DNA of 64,000 bases from Roseburia_C sp031555935 (GTDB taxonomy: Bacteria; Bacillota; Clostridia; Lachnospirales; Lachnospiraceae), in the NCBI GenBank assembly GCA_031555935.1, contig JAVBTX010000028.1, positions 1 to 64,000 on the forward strand. The letters are read 5' to 3'. Position numbers and translations under genes: made by a program. Of the stretch, positions 1 through 8,934 are shown piece after piece. The notes beneath the pieces are model-generated. The model was given only the letters and a program-made list of their open reading frames with translations. It made no database searches and was not told the origin of the DNA. Position 1 is the first letter of the stretch; every line of letters starts with the position of its first letter.

Positions 1-145
1 TAATTTCATAAGACTGGCACTTGAGGGTCTATTTGTCATGCGCAAAAAGTATATCTTTTTGTCAAAACATCAAATCAACCTCAAATGCACAAATGGAGCG
101 CGATTCATAAGAATCGCACCCCAACACTTGACATAGAGCCATAAC

Positions 146-184
146 AAAAACACCCTTGTTGGTACGAGTACCACAAGGGTGTTT
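146..184 (-). terminator. Terminator of nifJ
   Basis: On the minus strand a long stem (AACACCCTTG pairing with CAAGGGTGTT) around a GTACTCGTACC loop is followed by a T-rich run. It lies about 45 bases past the nifJ stop. A second small perfect hairpin (GAGCAC-TTC-GTGCTC, 196-210) sits between the stop and this terminator. Bases 1-145 hold no gene I can support. Confidence 0.85.
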
Positions 185-229
185 CCGTTATTTACGAGCA
201 CTTCGTGCTCGGCTCGCTCATTGACACGA

Positions 230-3200
230 TTATTTATACAGCTCTACTAATCTTAACAGATGTTCGTAACGGTCTTTTGCGGCTGTCTCAGATTCGGCAA
301 AGAGTCTCTCTGCTCTTTCTGGGAAGGAACGCTGCAAACGTGTATAACGTGTTTCGTTGTTCAAGAATTCCTGATAAGTTCCATCGCCTGGTTTTGAGGT
401 CAATGTGAATGGATTCTTGCCTTCTGCTTTTAAGGTTGGGTTGAAGGTGAAGAGGTTCCAGTAACCTGCTGCTACTGCTTTCTTCATTTCGTCCTGGCAG
501 TGGTTCATGCCACCTTTTACACCGTGTAACTCACATGGAGCGTATCCGATGATTAAGGATGGTCCGTTGTATGCTTCTGCTTCTGCAAGAACTTTTACGG
601 TCTGAGCCATGTTTGCACCAAGTGCTACCTGTGCTACATATACGTAGCCATAGCTCATTGCGATTTCTGCAAGACTCTTCTTGCCGATGTCTTTACCTGC
701 TGCTGCGAACTGACATACTTCACCGATGTTAGATGCTTTGGATGCCTGACCACCTGTATTAGAGTACATCTCTGTATCAAATACCATTACGTTTACGTTC
801 TCGCCAGAAGCAAGGACGTGGTCAAGTCCGCCGAATCCGATATCATATGCCCATCCGTCGCCACCGAAAATCCATACGGATTTCTTAGCCAGGTAATCTT
901 TTTTAGCAACTGCTTCGGCTGCATCTGGACATCCTGCTGCCGCTGCCTTTTCTAACTCAGCTACTAAAGCGTCGGTTGCTGCTGCATTTGCTTTGGTATC
1001 TTCTTTTGTTTCCATATAAGCTGCGTATGCTGCTTTTAATTCTGCGCTTGCTCTCTCATCAGATGCACATTTTCCTGCTCTGTTGATTGCCTGCTCACGA
1101 AGAACTTTCTGACCAATCTGCATTCCTAAACCATGCTCTGCGTTATCCTCGAATAAGGAGTTTGCCCAAGCTGGTCCCTTCTTGGAATCTTTGTTTACAG
1201 TGTATGGACTGGTTGCCGCTGGACCACCCCAGATTGAGGAACATCCAGTTGCATTGGAAATGTACATCTGCTCTCCGAATAACTGAGTAATCAAACGAGC
1301 ATATGATGTTTCCGCACATCCTGCACAGCTTCCGGAGAATTCAAGAAGTGGCTGGTTGAACTGAGAACCTTTTACAGTGTTATCTGCTGGCATTCCAGGT
1401 TTTTTGCCGACATTTGCTACTAAGTAGTTAAATACTGCCTGCTCATCTGCCTGAGATTCCTGTGCCTTCATTTCGATTGCGCCAACTGGACAAACGGTGA
1501 TACATTCACCACATCCCATACAATCTAATGGAGATACTGTCATGGTAAATTTGTAATCACTTGCTTTTGGTTTTGTATCAGCAAGTTTGATATTAGCTGG
1601 AGCTGCTTTTGCTTCATCATCACTTACCATAAATGGACGAATTGTTGCATGAGAACATACAAATGCACACTGGTTACACTGAATACATTTCTCTGCATCC
1701 CAAGATGGAACTGTTACAGCAATACCACGTTTCTCGTATGCTGCTGCACCGTGCTCAAACTGTCCATCAGCGACATCCATAAATGTCGATACTGGAAGGC
1801 TGTCTCCATCCATCATTGCCACTGGATTCATGATTTCATTTACCAGTTTCACTGTTTCTGGACGTCCTTCTAATGCTGCTGGAGCTGGGTCTGCTGCTGG
1901 GTTTGACCAGGAAGCTGGTACTTCTACTTTATGTATTGCATCTACACCGGCATCGATTGCTTTGTAGTTCATTTCTACAATGGCATCACCTTTTTTGCCG
2001 TAAGATTTCTTTGCTGCTTGTTTCATGTAATCGATTGCTTCGTCGATTGGCATTACGTTTGCCAATTTGAAGAATGCTGACTGAAGAATGGTGTTGTTAC
2101 GTTTGCCCATTCCGATTTCGATTGCTTTATCGATTGCATTGATGGTATATAACTGAATGTTGTTATCAGCAATATATTTCTTTGCTTCCGCATTTAATTT
2201 TTCATCTAATTCTTCATCGGTCCACTGGCAGTTAATCATGAATACGCCGCCTGGTTTTACGTCCTGTGCCATCTTGAAGCCTTTGACAACGTAAGATGGG
2301 TTATGACATGCAACGAAGTCAGCCTGATTGATGTAATATGGGCTCTTGATTGGCTTGTCACCAAATCTTAAGTGAGATACGGTTACACCACCGGTCTTCT
2401 TTGAATCATACTGGAAGTATGCCTGGATATATTTATCGGTATGGTCACCAAGAATCTTAGTAGAGTTCTTGTTAGCACCTACAGTTCCGTCACCGCCAAG
2501 TCCCCAGAATTTACATTCTACGGTTCCTGCTGCTGATGTGATTGGAGCTGGTTTTACTTCTGGTAAACTTAAGTTCGTAACATCATCGTTGATACCAACT
2601 GTAAATCTTACCTTTGGAGCGTCTTTTTCTAACTCTTTGAAGATAGCAAAGATGCTTGAAGGAGGTGTATCTTTTGAACCTAAGCCGTAACGTCCTGCTA
2701 CTAATGTGATGTCATTTAAGCCTGCTTCACGGAGGGTCGTTGCTACGTCTAAGTATAATGGGTCGCCTAATGCACCTGGCTCTTTGGTTCTGTCAAGAAC
2801 TGCCATTGTCTTAACAGTCTTAGGAAGAACTTTTAAGATGCTTGCAGATACCCAAGGACGGTACAAACGAACTTTGATTAAACCAACTTTTTCGCCTGCT
2901 GCGGTTAAGTAATCAATTACTTCTTCAGCAACGTCACAAACAGATCCCATTGCTACGATAACGCGCTCTGCATCTGGTGCTCCGTAGTAGTTGAACAAGT
3001 CATAGTCAGTTCCTAATTTTTCATTTACCTTTGCCATGTATTTTTCAACAACTGATGGTAAATTGTTATATACCGTATTACATGCTTCACGATGCTGGAA
3101 GAATACGTCTCCATTTTCGTGGGAACCACGCATTGCTGGACGGGTTGGATTTAATGCATGCTCGCGGAATGCTTTTACCGAATCCATGTTGCACATTTCT

Positions 3201-3775
3201 TTTAAATCTGCATAATCCCAAGCTTCAATTTTCTGAATCTCATGAGATGTGCGGAATCCGTCAAAAAAGTTGATAAATGGAACTTTTCCTTCTAATGCTG
3301 CCAAATGAGCAACTGGGCTTAAGTCCATAACTTCCTGTGGGTTGGTCTCAGCTAACATTGCAAAGCCTGTCTGACGACAAGAATACACGTCACTGTGATC
3401 ACCAAAGATATTTAAAGACTGAGCAGCGATTGTACGTGCAGATACGTGGAATACACTTGGAAGCTGCTCACCTGCGATTTTGTACATGTTTGGGATCATT
3501 AATAAAAGACCCTGAGATGCTGTAAAGGTAGTTGTTAACGCACCTGCTGCAAGAGAACCGTGTAGCGTTCCGGCTGCTCCGGCTTCTGACTGCATCTCGA
3601 TAACCTTCACCTGGTTTCCAAAGATATTCTCCTGACCTGCGGCAGACCACATGTCTACGGAGTCAGCCATTGGGCTGGATGGTGTAATCGGGTAAATTGC
3701 TGCGACATCAGTAAACGCATATGCCACATGTGCGGCAGCTGTATTACCGTCCATTGATTGTTTTGCTCTGGACAT
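230..3775 (-). CDS. nifJ: Pyruvate:ferredoxin (flavodoxin) oxidoreductase
   Basis: A single-chain, 1181-residue PFOR, the usual length of the homodimeric enzyme. It oxidises pyruvate with CoA to acetyl-CoA and CO2 and passes electrons to ferredoxin, the central step of pyruvate catabolism in anaerobes. The N-terminus has the alpha-subunit signature YPITPSSPMAD. Two 4Fe-4S ferredoxin motifs lie near residues 690-760 (CIQCNQCAFVC and CMGCGECITVCP), and the thiamine diphosphate region follows near 970 (GGDGWAYDIG, then SNTGGQASKAS). The ATG is preceded by AAGGAGG at good spacing. It is monocistronic, with its own promoter and terminator. Cytoplasmic. Confidence 0.97.
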   Translation of the reverse strand: MSRAKQSMDGNTAAAHVAYAFTDVAAIYPITPSSPMADSVDMWSAAGQENIFGNQVKVIEMQSEAGAAGTLHGSLAAGALTTTFTASQGLLLMIPNMYKIAGEQLPSVFHVSARTIAAQSLNIFGDHSDVYSCRQTGFAMLAETNPQEVMDLSPVAHLAALEGKVPFINFFDGFRTSHEIQKIEAWDYADLKEMCNMDSVKAFREHALNPTRPAMRGSHENGDVFFQHREACNTVYNNLPSVVEKYMAKVNEKLGTDYDLFNYYGAPDAERVIVAMGSVCDVAEEVIDYLTAAGEKVGLIKVRLYRPWVSASILKVLPKTVKTMAVLDRTKEPGALGDPLYLDVATTLREAGLNDITLVAGRYGLGSKDTPPSSIFAIFKELEKDAPKVRFTVGINDDVTNLSLPEVKPAPITSAAGTVECKFWGLGGDGTVGANKNSTKILGDHTDKYIQAYFQYDSKKTGGVTVSHLRFGDKPIKSPYYINQADFVACHNPSYVVKGFKMAQDVKPGGVFMINCQWTDEELDEKLNAEAKKYIADNNIQLYTINAIDKAIEIGMGKRNNTILQSAFFKLANVMPIDEAIDYMKQAAKKSYGKKGDAIVEMNYKAIDAGVDAIHKVEVPASWSNPAADPAPAALEGRPETVKLVNEIMNPVAMMDGDSLPVSTFMDVADGQFEHGAAAYEKRGIAVTVPSWDAEKCIQCNQCAFVCSHATIRPFMVSDDEAKAAPANIKLADTKPKASDYKFTMTVSPLDCMGCGECITVCPVGAIEMKAQESQADEQAVFNYLVANVGKKPGMPADNTVKGSQFNQPLLEFSGSCAGCAETSYARLITQLFGEQMYISNATGCSSIWGGPAATSPYTVNKDSKKGPAWANSLFEDNAEHGLGMQIGQKVLREQAINRAGKCASDERASAELKAAYAAYMETKEDTKANAAATDALVAELEKAAAAGCPDAAEAVAKKDYLAKKSVWIFGGDGWAYDIGFGGLDHVLASGENVNVMVFDTEMYSNTGGQASKASNIGEVCQFAAAGKDIGKKSLAEIAMSYGYVYVAQVALGANMAQTVKVLAEAEAYNGPSLIIGYAPCELHGVKGGMNHCQDEMKKAVAAGYWNLFTFNPTLKAEGKNPFTLTSKPGDGTYQEFLNNETRYTRLQRSFPERAERLFAESETAAKDRYEHLLRLVELYK

Positions 3776-3831
3776 TACTTAATTCCTCCTTATGATTCAT
3801 ATAAATAGTTTGTCTTTTCGACTTAAATCTC

Positions 3832-3860
3832 ATTTTAGCATTTAATTTGTCGATTGTAAA
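3832..3860 (-). promoter_or_regulatory. Promoter of nifJ
   Basis: Reading leftward, TTTACA, a 17-base spacer and TAAAAT form a sigma-A type promoter, giving a leader of about 50 bases before the nifJ RBS. It is identified by eye. Confidence 0.6.
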
Positions 3861-3942
3861 GAACGCAGACTGTACGAAAGGAAAAACAATCGGGGTTGTC
3901 CACCTCTTTCTATAACATATTTCACTTATATCTGAAAAATGC

Positions 3943-3970
3943 TTGCAAAATACATTTTTTACGTTAAAAT
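3943..3970 (+). promoter_or_regulatory. Promoter of the ABC-F gene
   Basis: TTGCAA, a 16-base spacer and TAAAAT lie about 60 bases upstream of the ABC-F start, divergent from nifJ. It is identified by eye. Confidence 0.55.
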
Positions 3971-4033
3971 AAGAAAAGACTGTGTTTTTATATCAGGTTT
4001 ATATTTTTATTAGGTAAAGAGAGGAATCATATC

Positions 4034-5674
4034 ATGATTAGTGCAAGCAATGTAACCTTACGAATTGGGAAGAAAGCCCTTTTTGAAGATGTTAATATTA
4101 AATTTACCGAAGGCGGCTGTTATGGCTTAATCGGTGCAAATGGTGCAGGAAAATCTACGTTCCTGAAAATTTTATCTGGCCAGCTCGATTCTACCAGTGG
4201 TGATGTTATCATTACCCCAGGCGAGCGTCTTTCCTTTTTACAGCAGGATCATTTTAAATATGATGAATTTACTGTTCTTGATGCTGTTATTATGGGAAAT
4301 CAACGTTTATATGACATTATGAAAGAAAAAGAGGCGATTTATGCCAAAGAAGATTTTACCGACGAAGACGGTATTCGGGCCAGTGAGTTGGAAGGCGAAT
4401 TTGCCGAGATGGACGGCTGGAATGCGGAGTCTGATGCCGCAATGCTGTTAAATGGTCTGGGCATTTCCAGCGATGAACATTATTCGATGATGAAGGATTT
4501 GCCTGGTGCGATCAAGGTGAAGGTTCTGTTAGCACAAGCGTTATTTGGCAATCCAGACATTCTGCTGCTCGATGAGCCGACGAACCATTTAGACTTAGAT
4601 GCAATTGCCTGGTTAGAGGAATTTTTGATTAACTTTGAAAATACAGTTATCGTGGTTTCCCATGACCGTTATTTCTTAAACAAGGTTTGTACCCACATTG
4701 CCGATATTGACTACGGCAAGATTCAGCTCTATGCCGGAAACTATGATTTCTGGTATGAATCCAGTCAGTTGCTGGTTAAGCAGATGAAGGATGCCAACAA
4801 GAAGAAGGAAGAAAAAATCAAGGAGTTGCAGGACTTTATCTCCCGCTTCTCAGCAAATGCTTCCAAATCAAAACAGGCGACTTCCAGAAAAAAAGCCTTG
4901 GAAAAAATTGAACTCGATGAAATCAGACCGTCCAGCCGTAAGTACCCATATATTGATTTCCGTCCAAGCCGTGAAATCGGTAATGAAGTATTAAGCGTTG
5001 AAGGTCTTAGCAAAACAATTGATGGCGTTAAGGTTCTCGACAATGTTTCCTTTATCTTAAACCGTGATGACAAAGTTGCTTTTATCGGCAGCAACGAGCT
5101 TGCCAAAACTATTTTATTTAAGATTTTAGCTGGAGAAATGGAACCGGACGAAGGTACTTACAAATGGGGTATCACTACTTCCCAGTCTTATTTCCCAAAA
5201 GATAATACTGAGATTTTTGACACCAACCTGGTTATTACCGACTGGCTGACTCAATACTCTGAAATCAAGGATGCTACTTATGTCCGCGGGTTCTTAGGAC
5301 GAATGCTCTTTGCCGGTGATGATGGCATGAAGAAAATGCGTGTCCTATCCGGTGGTGAAAAGGTCCGCGTGCTGCTCTCTCGCATGATGATTATGGCGAC
5401 GAATGTTCTAATTATGGATGAGCCGACTGACCACTTAGATATGGAGTCAATTACGGCTCTCAATAATGGTCTGATTAAATTCCCGGGTGTTATCTTATTT
5501 GCTTCCCGTGACCATCAGATTACTGAGACGACAGCTACCCGTATTATTGAATTTTTACCAAACGGAACGATTATCGACAAGATTACAACTTATGACGAAT
5601 ATCTTGAAAGTGACGAAATGGCTAGAAAACGTCAGGTTTATGCCATGTCTGAGGATGACGAGAACGATAATTAA
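4034..5674 (+). CDS. ABC-F family ATPase (YbiT/YkpA-like translation factor)
   Basis: A 546-residue protein with two ABC ATPase domains, no membrane segments and a charged interdomain linker (near residues 245-310). This is the architecture of ABC-F proteins, which bind the ribosomal E site and modulate translation or protect it. Domain 1 has a normal Walker A (GANGAGKST) and DEPTNHLDLD, but its signature reads LPGAIKVKV instead of LSGGQ. Domain 2 has a divergent P-loop (GSNELAKTIL) with the lysine kept, plus LSGGEKVRV and DEPTDHLDME. Such deviations are known in the YbiT branch, so they do not imply a dead enzyme. Monocistronic. The exact role (housekeeping or antibiotic protection) cannot be told from sequence. 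Confidence 0.9.
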   Translation: MISASNVTLRIGKKALFEDVNIKFTEGGCYGLIGANGAGKSTFLKILSGQLDSTSGDVIITPGERLSFLQQDHFKYDEFTVLDAVIMGNQRLYDIMKEKEAIYAKEDFTDEDGIRASELEGEFAEMDGWNAESDAAMLLNGLGISSDEHYSMMKDLPGAIKVKVLLAQALFGNPDILLLDEPTNHLDLDAIAWLEEFLINFENTVIVVSHDRYFLNKVCTHIADIDYGKIQLYAGNYDFWYESSQLLVKQMKDANKKKEEKIKELQDFISRFSANASKSKQATSRKKALEKIELDEIRPSSRKYPYIDFRPSREIGNEVLSVEGLSKTIDGVKVLDNVSFILNRDDKVAFIGSNELAKTILFKILAGEMEPDEGTYKWGITTSQSYFPKDNTEIFDTNLVITDWLTQYSEIKDATYVRGFLGRMLFAGDDGMKKMRVLSGGEKVRVLLSRMMIMATNVLIMDEPTDHLDMESITALNNGLIKFPGVILFASRDHQITETTATRIIEFLPNGTIIDKITTYDEYLESDEMARKRQVYAMSEDDENDN

Positions 5675-5694
5675 AATTATCAATTTGCCCATAA

Positions 5695-5728
5695 TAAAAG
5701 CGCCTTCACATTGAAAGCGCTTTTGTTT
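5695..5728. terminator. Bidirectional terminator
   Basis: AAAAGCGC and GCGCTTTT form a stem with T-rich flanks on both strands. It serves the ABC-F gene from the left and the convergent FliD-like gene from the right. Confidence 0.8.
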
Positions 5729-5737
5729 TGTCTTTTA

Positions 5738-6502
5738 TTAGGTCTCGGAATTATAGATATTTCCAGTATTAAAATTGTAAGTATACATTCCTGACTTACT
5801 GTAGGTGTTTGCTTTTGTCGCTTCATTCTGGGCATAGAAGTCAATCATGGAAGACTTTGCCGACATCTGGTATCCATAAGAGCCGGTTGTATTAAACATT
5901 GATTTTACTGTCTCCATATTAGCTTTTTTAAAGGTTTCTTCATTAATGCTCAGCTTATTATCGGAACCAATCGTAATGCCAAGGGTTTTCAGCATTCCTT
6001 CATTGACCTTGGTGGCTTTTACCATTGATGATGCATTGGTTAGTATTCCGGTTACGTTAGATTCGGCTGTTGATTCTATGAGGCTGTTATACTTTTCAAC
6101 AAAATCATTGACTGCCTTATAAATTTTATCGGTATCATACCCTGTTGTGGTTTTACCATCGGCATCTTTTATATCAGTCTTTTCAAATAAGGAATCTTTG
6201 CCTTTTTTCAAAAGCTTATCAGCCGCTGCCTTCACGCCCTCTGCTTTGCTCTCTACTTGAGCCAGAGCCTGTGTAGAGGCCTTCGATGTAGATGTCGATG
6301 CGGAAGAACCAACATTTCCCGAAAATCCACTATCTGCATAATAATTTTTTAGAAGTTTTCCGTAGCTCCCGCTTCGAATACTGTTATAATCCGAAAGATT
6401 AATTCCCAAAAAGTTCGTCGAGCCTGTTTGCGAATTATTATTCGAAAAATTGGAAAACAATGAACTTATGGAATTTGAATTGTAACTTGATATATTTGAC
6501 AT
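5738..6502 (-). CDS. FliD C-terminal-like surface protein (orphan)
   Basis: A 254-residue Ser/Asn-rich protein without a signal peptide. The second half resembles the C-terminal part of flagellar hook-associated protein 2 (FliD): a coiled segment with YKAVNDFVEKYNSLI, then LGITIGSDNKLSINEETF and VKSMFNTTGSYGYQM. A full FliD is longer (about 450 or more residues) and lies in a flagellar operon. No other flagellar structural gene is in this window, although a cheV gene lies 4 kb away. It may be exported by the flagellar apparatus or be a repurposed relative. The start follows AAAGGAG at normal spacing. Confidence 0.6.
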   Translation of the reverse strand: MSNISSYNSNSISSLFSNFSNNNSQTGSTNFLGINLSDYNSIRSGSYGKLLKNYYADSGFSGNVGSSASTSTSKASTQALAQVESKAEGVKAAADKLLKKGKDSLFEKTDIKDADGKTTTGYDTDKIYKAVNDFVEKYNSLIESTAESNVTGILTNASSMVKATKVNEGMLKTLGITIGSDNKLSINEETFKKANMETVKSMFNTTGSYGYQMSAKSSMIDFYAQNEATKANTYSKSGMYTYNFNTGNIYNSET

Positions 6503-6717
6503 ATTATCACTCCTTTGAACGCTTGCGCCGACCTCCGTGTCAGCTGGTTATACGGTTCCTATTTATGTTATCGACATATTTAATTAAATACATTATATCA
6601 TGTTTTCCATTTTTTATCAATCCATCTATCTTGTGTATTTTTCACAATTTTTTTATGTCTTATTCATACTTTATTCACATTTTAATGCTATACTTTCTTT
6701 ATCCAATAAGGAATCTC

Positions 6718-6804
6718 ATGTTTTTAGATAAATTTTTTCATAATCGCCCCAATGTCAAAGACATCTTTGATATCGGGGCACTCCTCATTTATCCAAGTGA
6801 ATAA
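6718..6804 (+). CDS. Possible 28-residue peptide or hairpin-rich small RNA
   Basis: A short open frame starts at an ATG after AAGGAA and ends inside the start of a strong plus-strand terminator. It overlaps a long imperfect inverted repeat (GCCCCAATGTCAAAG against CTTTGATATCGGGGC, about 6749-6780), so the transcript could equally be a structured small RNA. No homology is recognised. The plus-oriented terminator just beyond it is the main reason to think something is transcribed here. Confidence 0.3.
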   Translation: MFLDKFFHNRPNVKDIFDIGALLIYPSE

Positions 6805-6852
6805 CACATGCCAAGCGAAGAATTTATTCACTTGGCATGTGTTATTTTTTTA
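6800..6852 (+). terminator. Strong plus-strand terminator
   Basis: A 15-bp stem (ATAACACATGCCAAG with CTTGGCATGTGTTAT) is followed by a run of T on the plus strand. It faces away from ung, so it ends a plus-strand transcript from the 6.5-6.8 kb gap. Confidence 0.75.
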
Positions 6853-7530
6853 CTATATATTCTCTATCTGCCAATCAATTGGTTCTGCACCATTCTTAAC
6901 CAAAAATTCATTTGCCTGACTAAAGTGTTTACAGCCAAAGAATCCCCGGTATGCGGATAGCGGACTTGGATGCGGTGCTTTTAAAATAAGATGCTGTGGA
7001 TTATTCAGCATTGGTATCTTGCTTTGCGCTGGCCGTCCCCACAACATGTAGACTACTGGACGTTTCTGCTCATTGACTGCCCCAATAATGGCATCGGTAA
7101 ACTTCTCCCAGCCCTTTCCCTGATGTGAATTAGCTTGATGCGCCCGAACTGTCAATACTGTATTCAGCAAAAGCACTCCCTGTGCCGCCCATTTTTCCAA
7201 ATAGCCATTGTTTGGTATTGCACAACCCAAATCACTTTGTAATTCTTTATAGATATTCTGTAAAGAAGGTGGTATATCCCGCTGCTCTGGCAACACAGAA
7301 AAACTAAGCCCATGTGCCTGATGTTCATTATGGTATGGGTCCTGTCCTAAGATTAGCACCTTTACTTGTCCTAACGCAGTCAGATGCAGGGCATTAAAAA
7401 TATCATCCGCCGGCGGATATACCACTTGCGAACTATATTCCTGCTTTACAAACTGATACAGTTCCCGATAATAGGGCTTTTTAAACTCCGCGTTGACACT
7501 TGGAAGCCAATCATTTTCTATCATTCCCAT
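6853..7530 (-). CDS. ung: Uracil-DNA glycosylase
   Basis: A 225-residue family 1 UDG of normal length that removes uracil from DNA to start base excision repair. It shows the water-activating motif GQDPYH near residue 62 and the HPSPLSAYRGFFGC motif near 190 that inserts into the minor groove. It is the last gene of a leftward run hisH-hisF-ung, with 15 bases to hisF. The start may be the first ATG or the ATG two codons later. Both lie behind GAGTGAAGAGG. Confidence 0.96.
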   Translation of the reverse strand: MGMIENDWLPSVNAEFKKPYYRELYQFVKQEYSSQVVYPPADDIFNALHLTALGQVKVLILGQDPYHNEHQAHGLSFSVLPEQRDIPPSLQNIYKELQSDLGCAIPNNGYLEKWAAQGVLLLNTVLTVRAHQANSHQGKGWEKFTDAIIGAVNEQKRPVVYMLWGRPAQSKIPMLNNPQHLILKAPHPSPLSAYRGFFGCKHFSQANEFLVKNGAEPIDWQIENI

Positions 7531-7545
7531 TCCTCTTCACTCCTT

Positions 7546-8307
7546 CTATTTCCTTACCGACAGACCCCGTCCCAAAAGATAATCTTTCAACTCCATGATT
7601 TCAAGTTCCTTATAGTGAAATAAGGAAGCAGCTAAGACTGCATCGGCCTTACCTTCAGTTAAGGCTTCATAAAAATGTTCTTTGGTTCCGGCGCCACCTG
7701 ATGCAATTACTGGAACAGATACATTTTCAGCGATTAGTCTTGTCAATTCCAAATCATAGCCGGCTTTTGTTCCGTCGCAATCCATACTGGTTAGCAAGAT
7801 TTCTCCAGCTCCTAGTTCATCTACCTTCATAGCCCATTCTACGGCATCAATGCCAACATCGATCCGGCCACCATTTTTGTATATATTCCAGCCCGAGCCA
7901 TCTTCTCTTCTTCTCGCATCAATAGCCACTACGACACATTGACTGCCAAATTTGTCTGCGGCTTCACTGATGAGGTTCGGTGTATTAATCGCGGATGAGT
8001 TAATTGATATTTTATCCGCCCCTTCTCGCAAAAGCACCTTAAAATCATCAACCGTTCGGATTCCGCCTCCGACCGTAAACGGAATAAAGACCTTTTCTGC
8101 CACCCGGCGCACCATATCCACAACTGTCGCCCGCGCATCTGAAGATGCGGTGATATCCAAAAATACCACTTCATCGGCACCCGCCTGATCATAGGCTGCT
8201 GCAATTTCGACCGGATCACCGGCATCTCTTAAGTTAACAAAATTAACTCCTTTTACAACTCTTCCATTATTTACATCGAGACAAGGAATGATTCTTTTTG
8301 TAAACAT
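7546..8307 (-). CDS. hisF: Imidazole glycerol phosphate synthase, cyclase subunit
   Basis: A 253-residue (beta-alpha)8 barrel. With HisH it converts PRFAR and ammonia to IGP and AICAR in histidine synthesis. The catalytic aspartates are visible in RIIPCLDVNNG (near residue 11) and VVAIDARR (near 130), and both phosphate loops are present. It begins one base after hisH ends, so the two subunits are translationally coupled. The other his genes are not in this window. Confidence 0.97.
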   Translation of the reverse strand: MFTKRIIPCLDVNNGRVVKGVNFVNLRDAGDPVEIAAAYDQAGADEVVFLDITASSDARATVVDMVRRVAEKVFIPFTVGGGIRTVDDFKVLLREGADKISINSSAINTPNLISEAADKFGSQCVVVAIDARRREDGSGWNIYKNGGRIDVGIDAVEWAMKVDELGAGEILLTSMDCDGTKAGYDLELTRLIAENVSVPVIASGGAGTKEHFYEALTEGKADAVLAASLFHYKELEIMELKDYLLGRGLSVRK

Positions 8308-8308
8308 T

Positions 8309-8926
8309 TTACAAGTCCCCCTCTATCTTGGCGAAATTTTTCAGTATTGCTAATCCCACTCTGCTGCTTTTCTCCGGATGGAACTGACAGGCAAAGATAT
8401 TATCTTTTTCAACGGATGCATGAATTGTGGTACTGTATTGTGTCGTTGCTTTTACAACCTGTGCTTCTTTTGCTTTTAAATAGTAGGAGTGAACAAAATA
8501 TACATATGGGTTCGCTTCCAATCCAGCAAACAAACGCCCTTGGTTGGTAAGCTCTAAGGAGTTCCAACCAATATGTGGTATTTTTAGACCTTCCTGATCC
8601 GGTATTTTGACAATGTCCCCCGCAAGTAATCCCAGACCCTCTACGCCTTCGTTTTCTTGGCTGCCGTCAAACATCAACTGCAAACCAAGACAAATGCCAA
8701 GAAACGGTGTACCTTTCTCACAAACCTCTCGTATTACTTTGTCCAAATCATATTTCTTGAGATTTTTCATTGCCATTCCAAATGCTCCAACGCCTGGAAG
8801 TATGACCTTATCGGCCCTTTCAATGCTCTTGAAATCTCTTGTAACTATGCTTTCTTCTCCTAATAATTTTAATGCCTTTTCAACACTTTTTAAATTTCCG
8901 GCATCATAATCAATGATTGCTATCAT
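8309..8926 (-). CDS. hisH: Imidazole glycerol phosphate synthase, glutaminase subunit
   Basis: A 205-residue class I glutamine amidotransferase. It hydrolyses glutamine and channels ammonia to HisF. The nucleophile cysteine is in GICLGLQLMF (near residue 80) and the His-Glu pair in CQFHPEKSS (near 185). GGAATAGGAG lies just before the ATG. An acidic membrane protein gene ends 8 bases upstream, so it may share that promoter. Confidence 0.96.
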   Translation of the reverse strand: MIAIIDYDAGNLKSVEKALKLLGEESIVTRDFKSIERADKVILPGVGAFGMAMKNLKKYDLDKVIREVCEKGTPFLGICLGLQLMFDGSQENEGVEGLGLLAGDIVKIPDQEGLKIPHIGWNSLELTNQGRLFAGLEANPYVYFVHSYYLKAKEAQVVKATTQYSTTIHASVEKDNIFACQFHPEKSSRVGLAILKNFAKIEGDL

Positions 8927-8934
8927 AATAACTC

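Noticed and set aside
4034..5674. Inactive ABC-F pseudogene because of degenerate signature motifs
   Set aside because: The frame is intact and similar deviations (non-LSGGQ in domain 1 and AKT-type P-loop in domain 2) are normal in the YbiT branch.
6460..6804. 114-codon plus-strand frame reaching back into the FliD-like gene
   Set aside because: Its start lies inside another gene and the hydrophobic composition is that of AT-rich noncoding DNA. Only the last 28 codons have an RBS.
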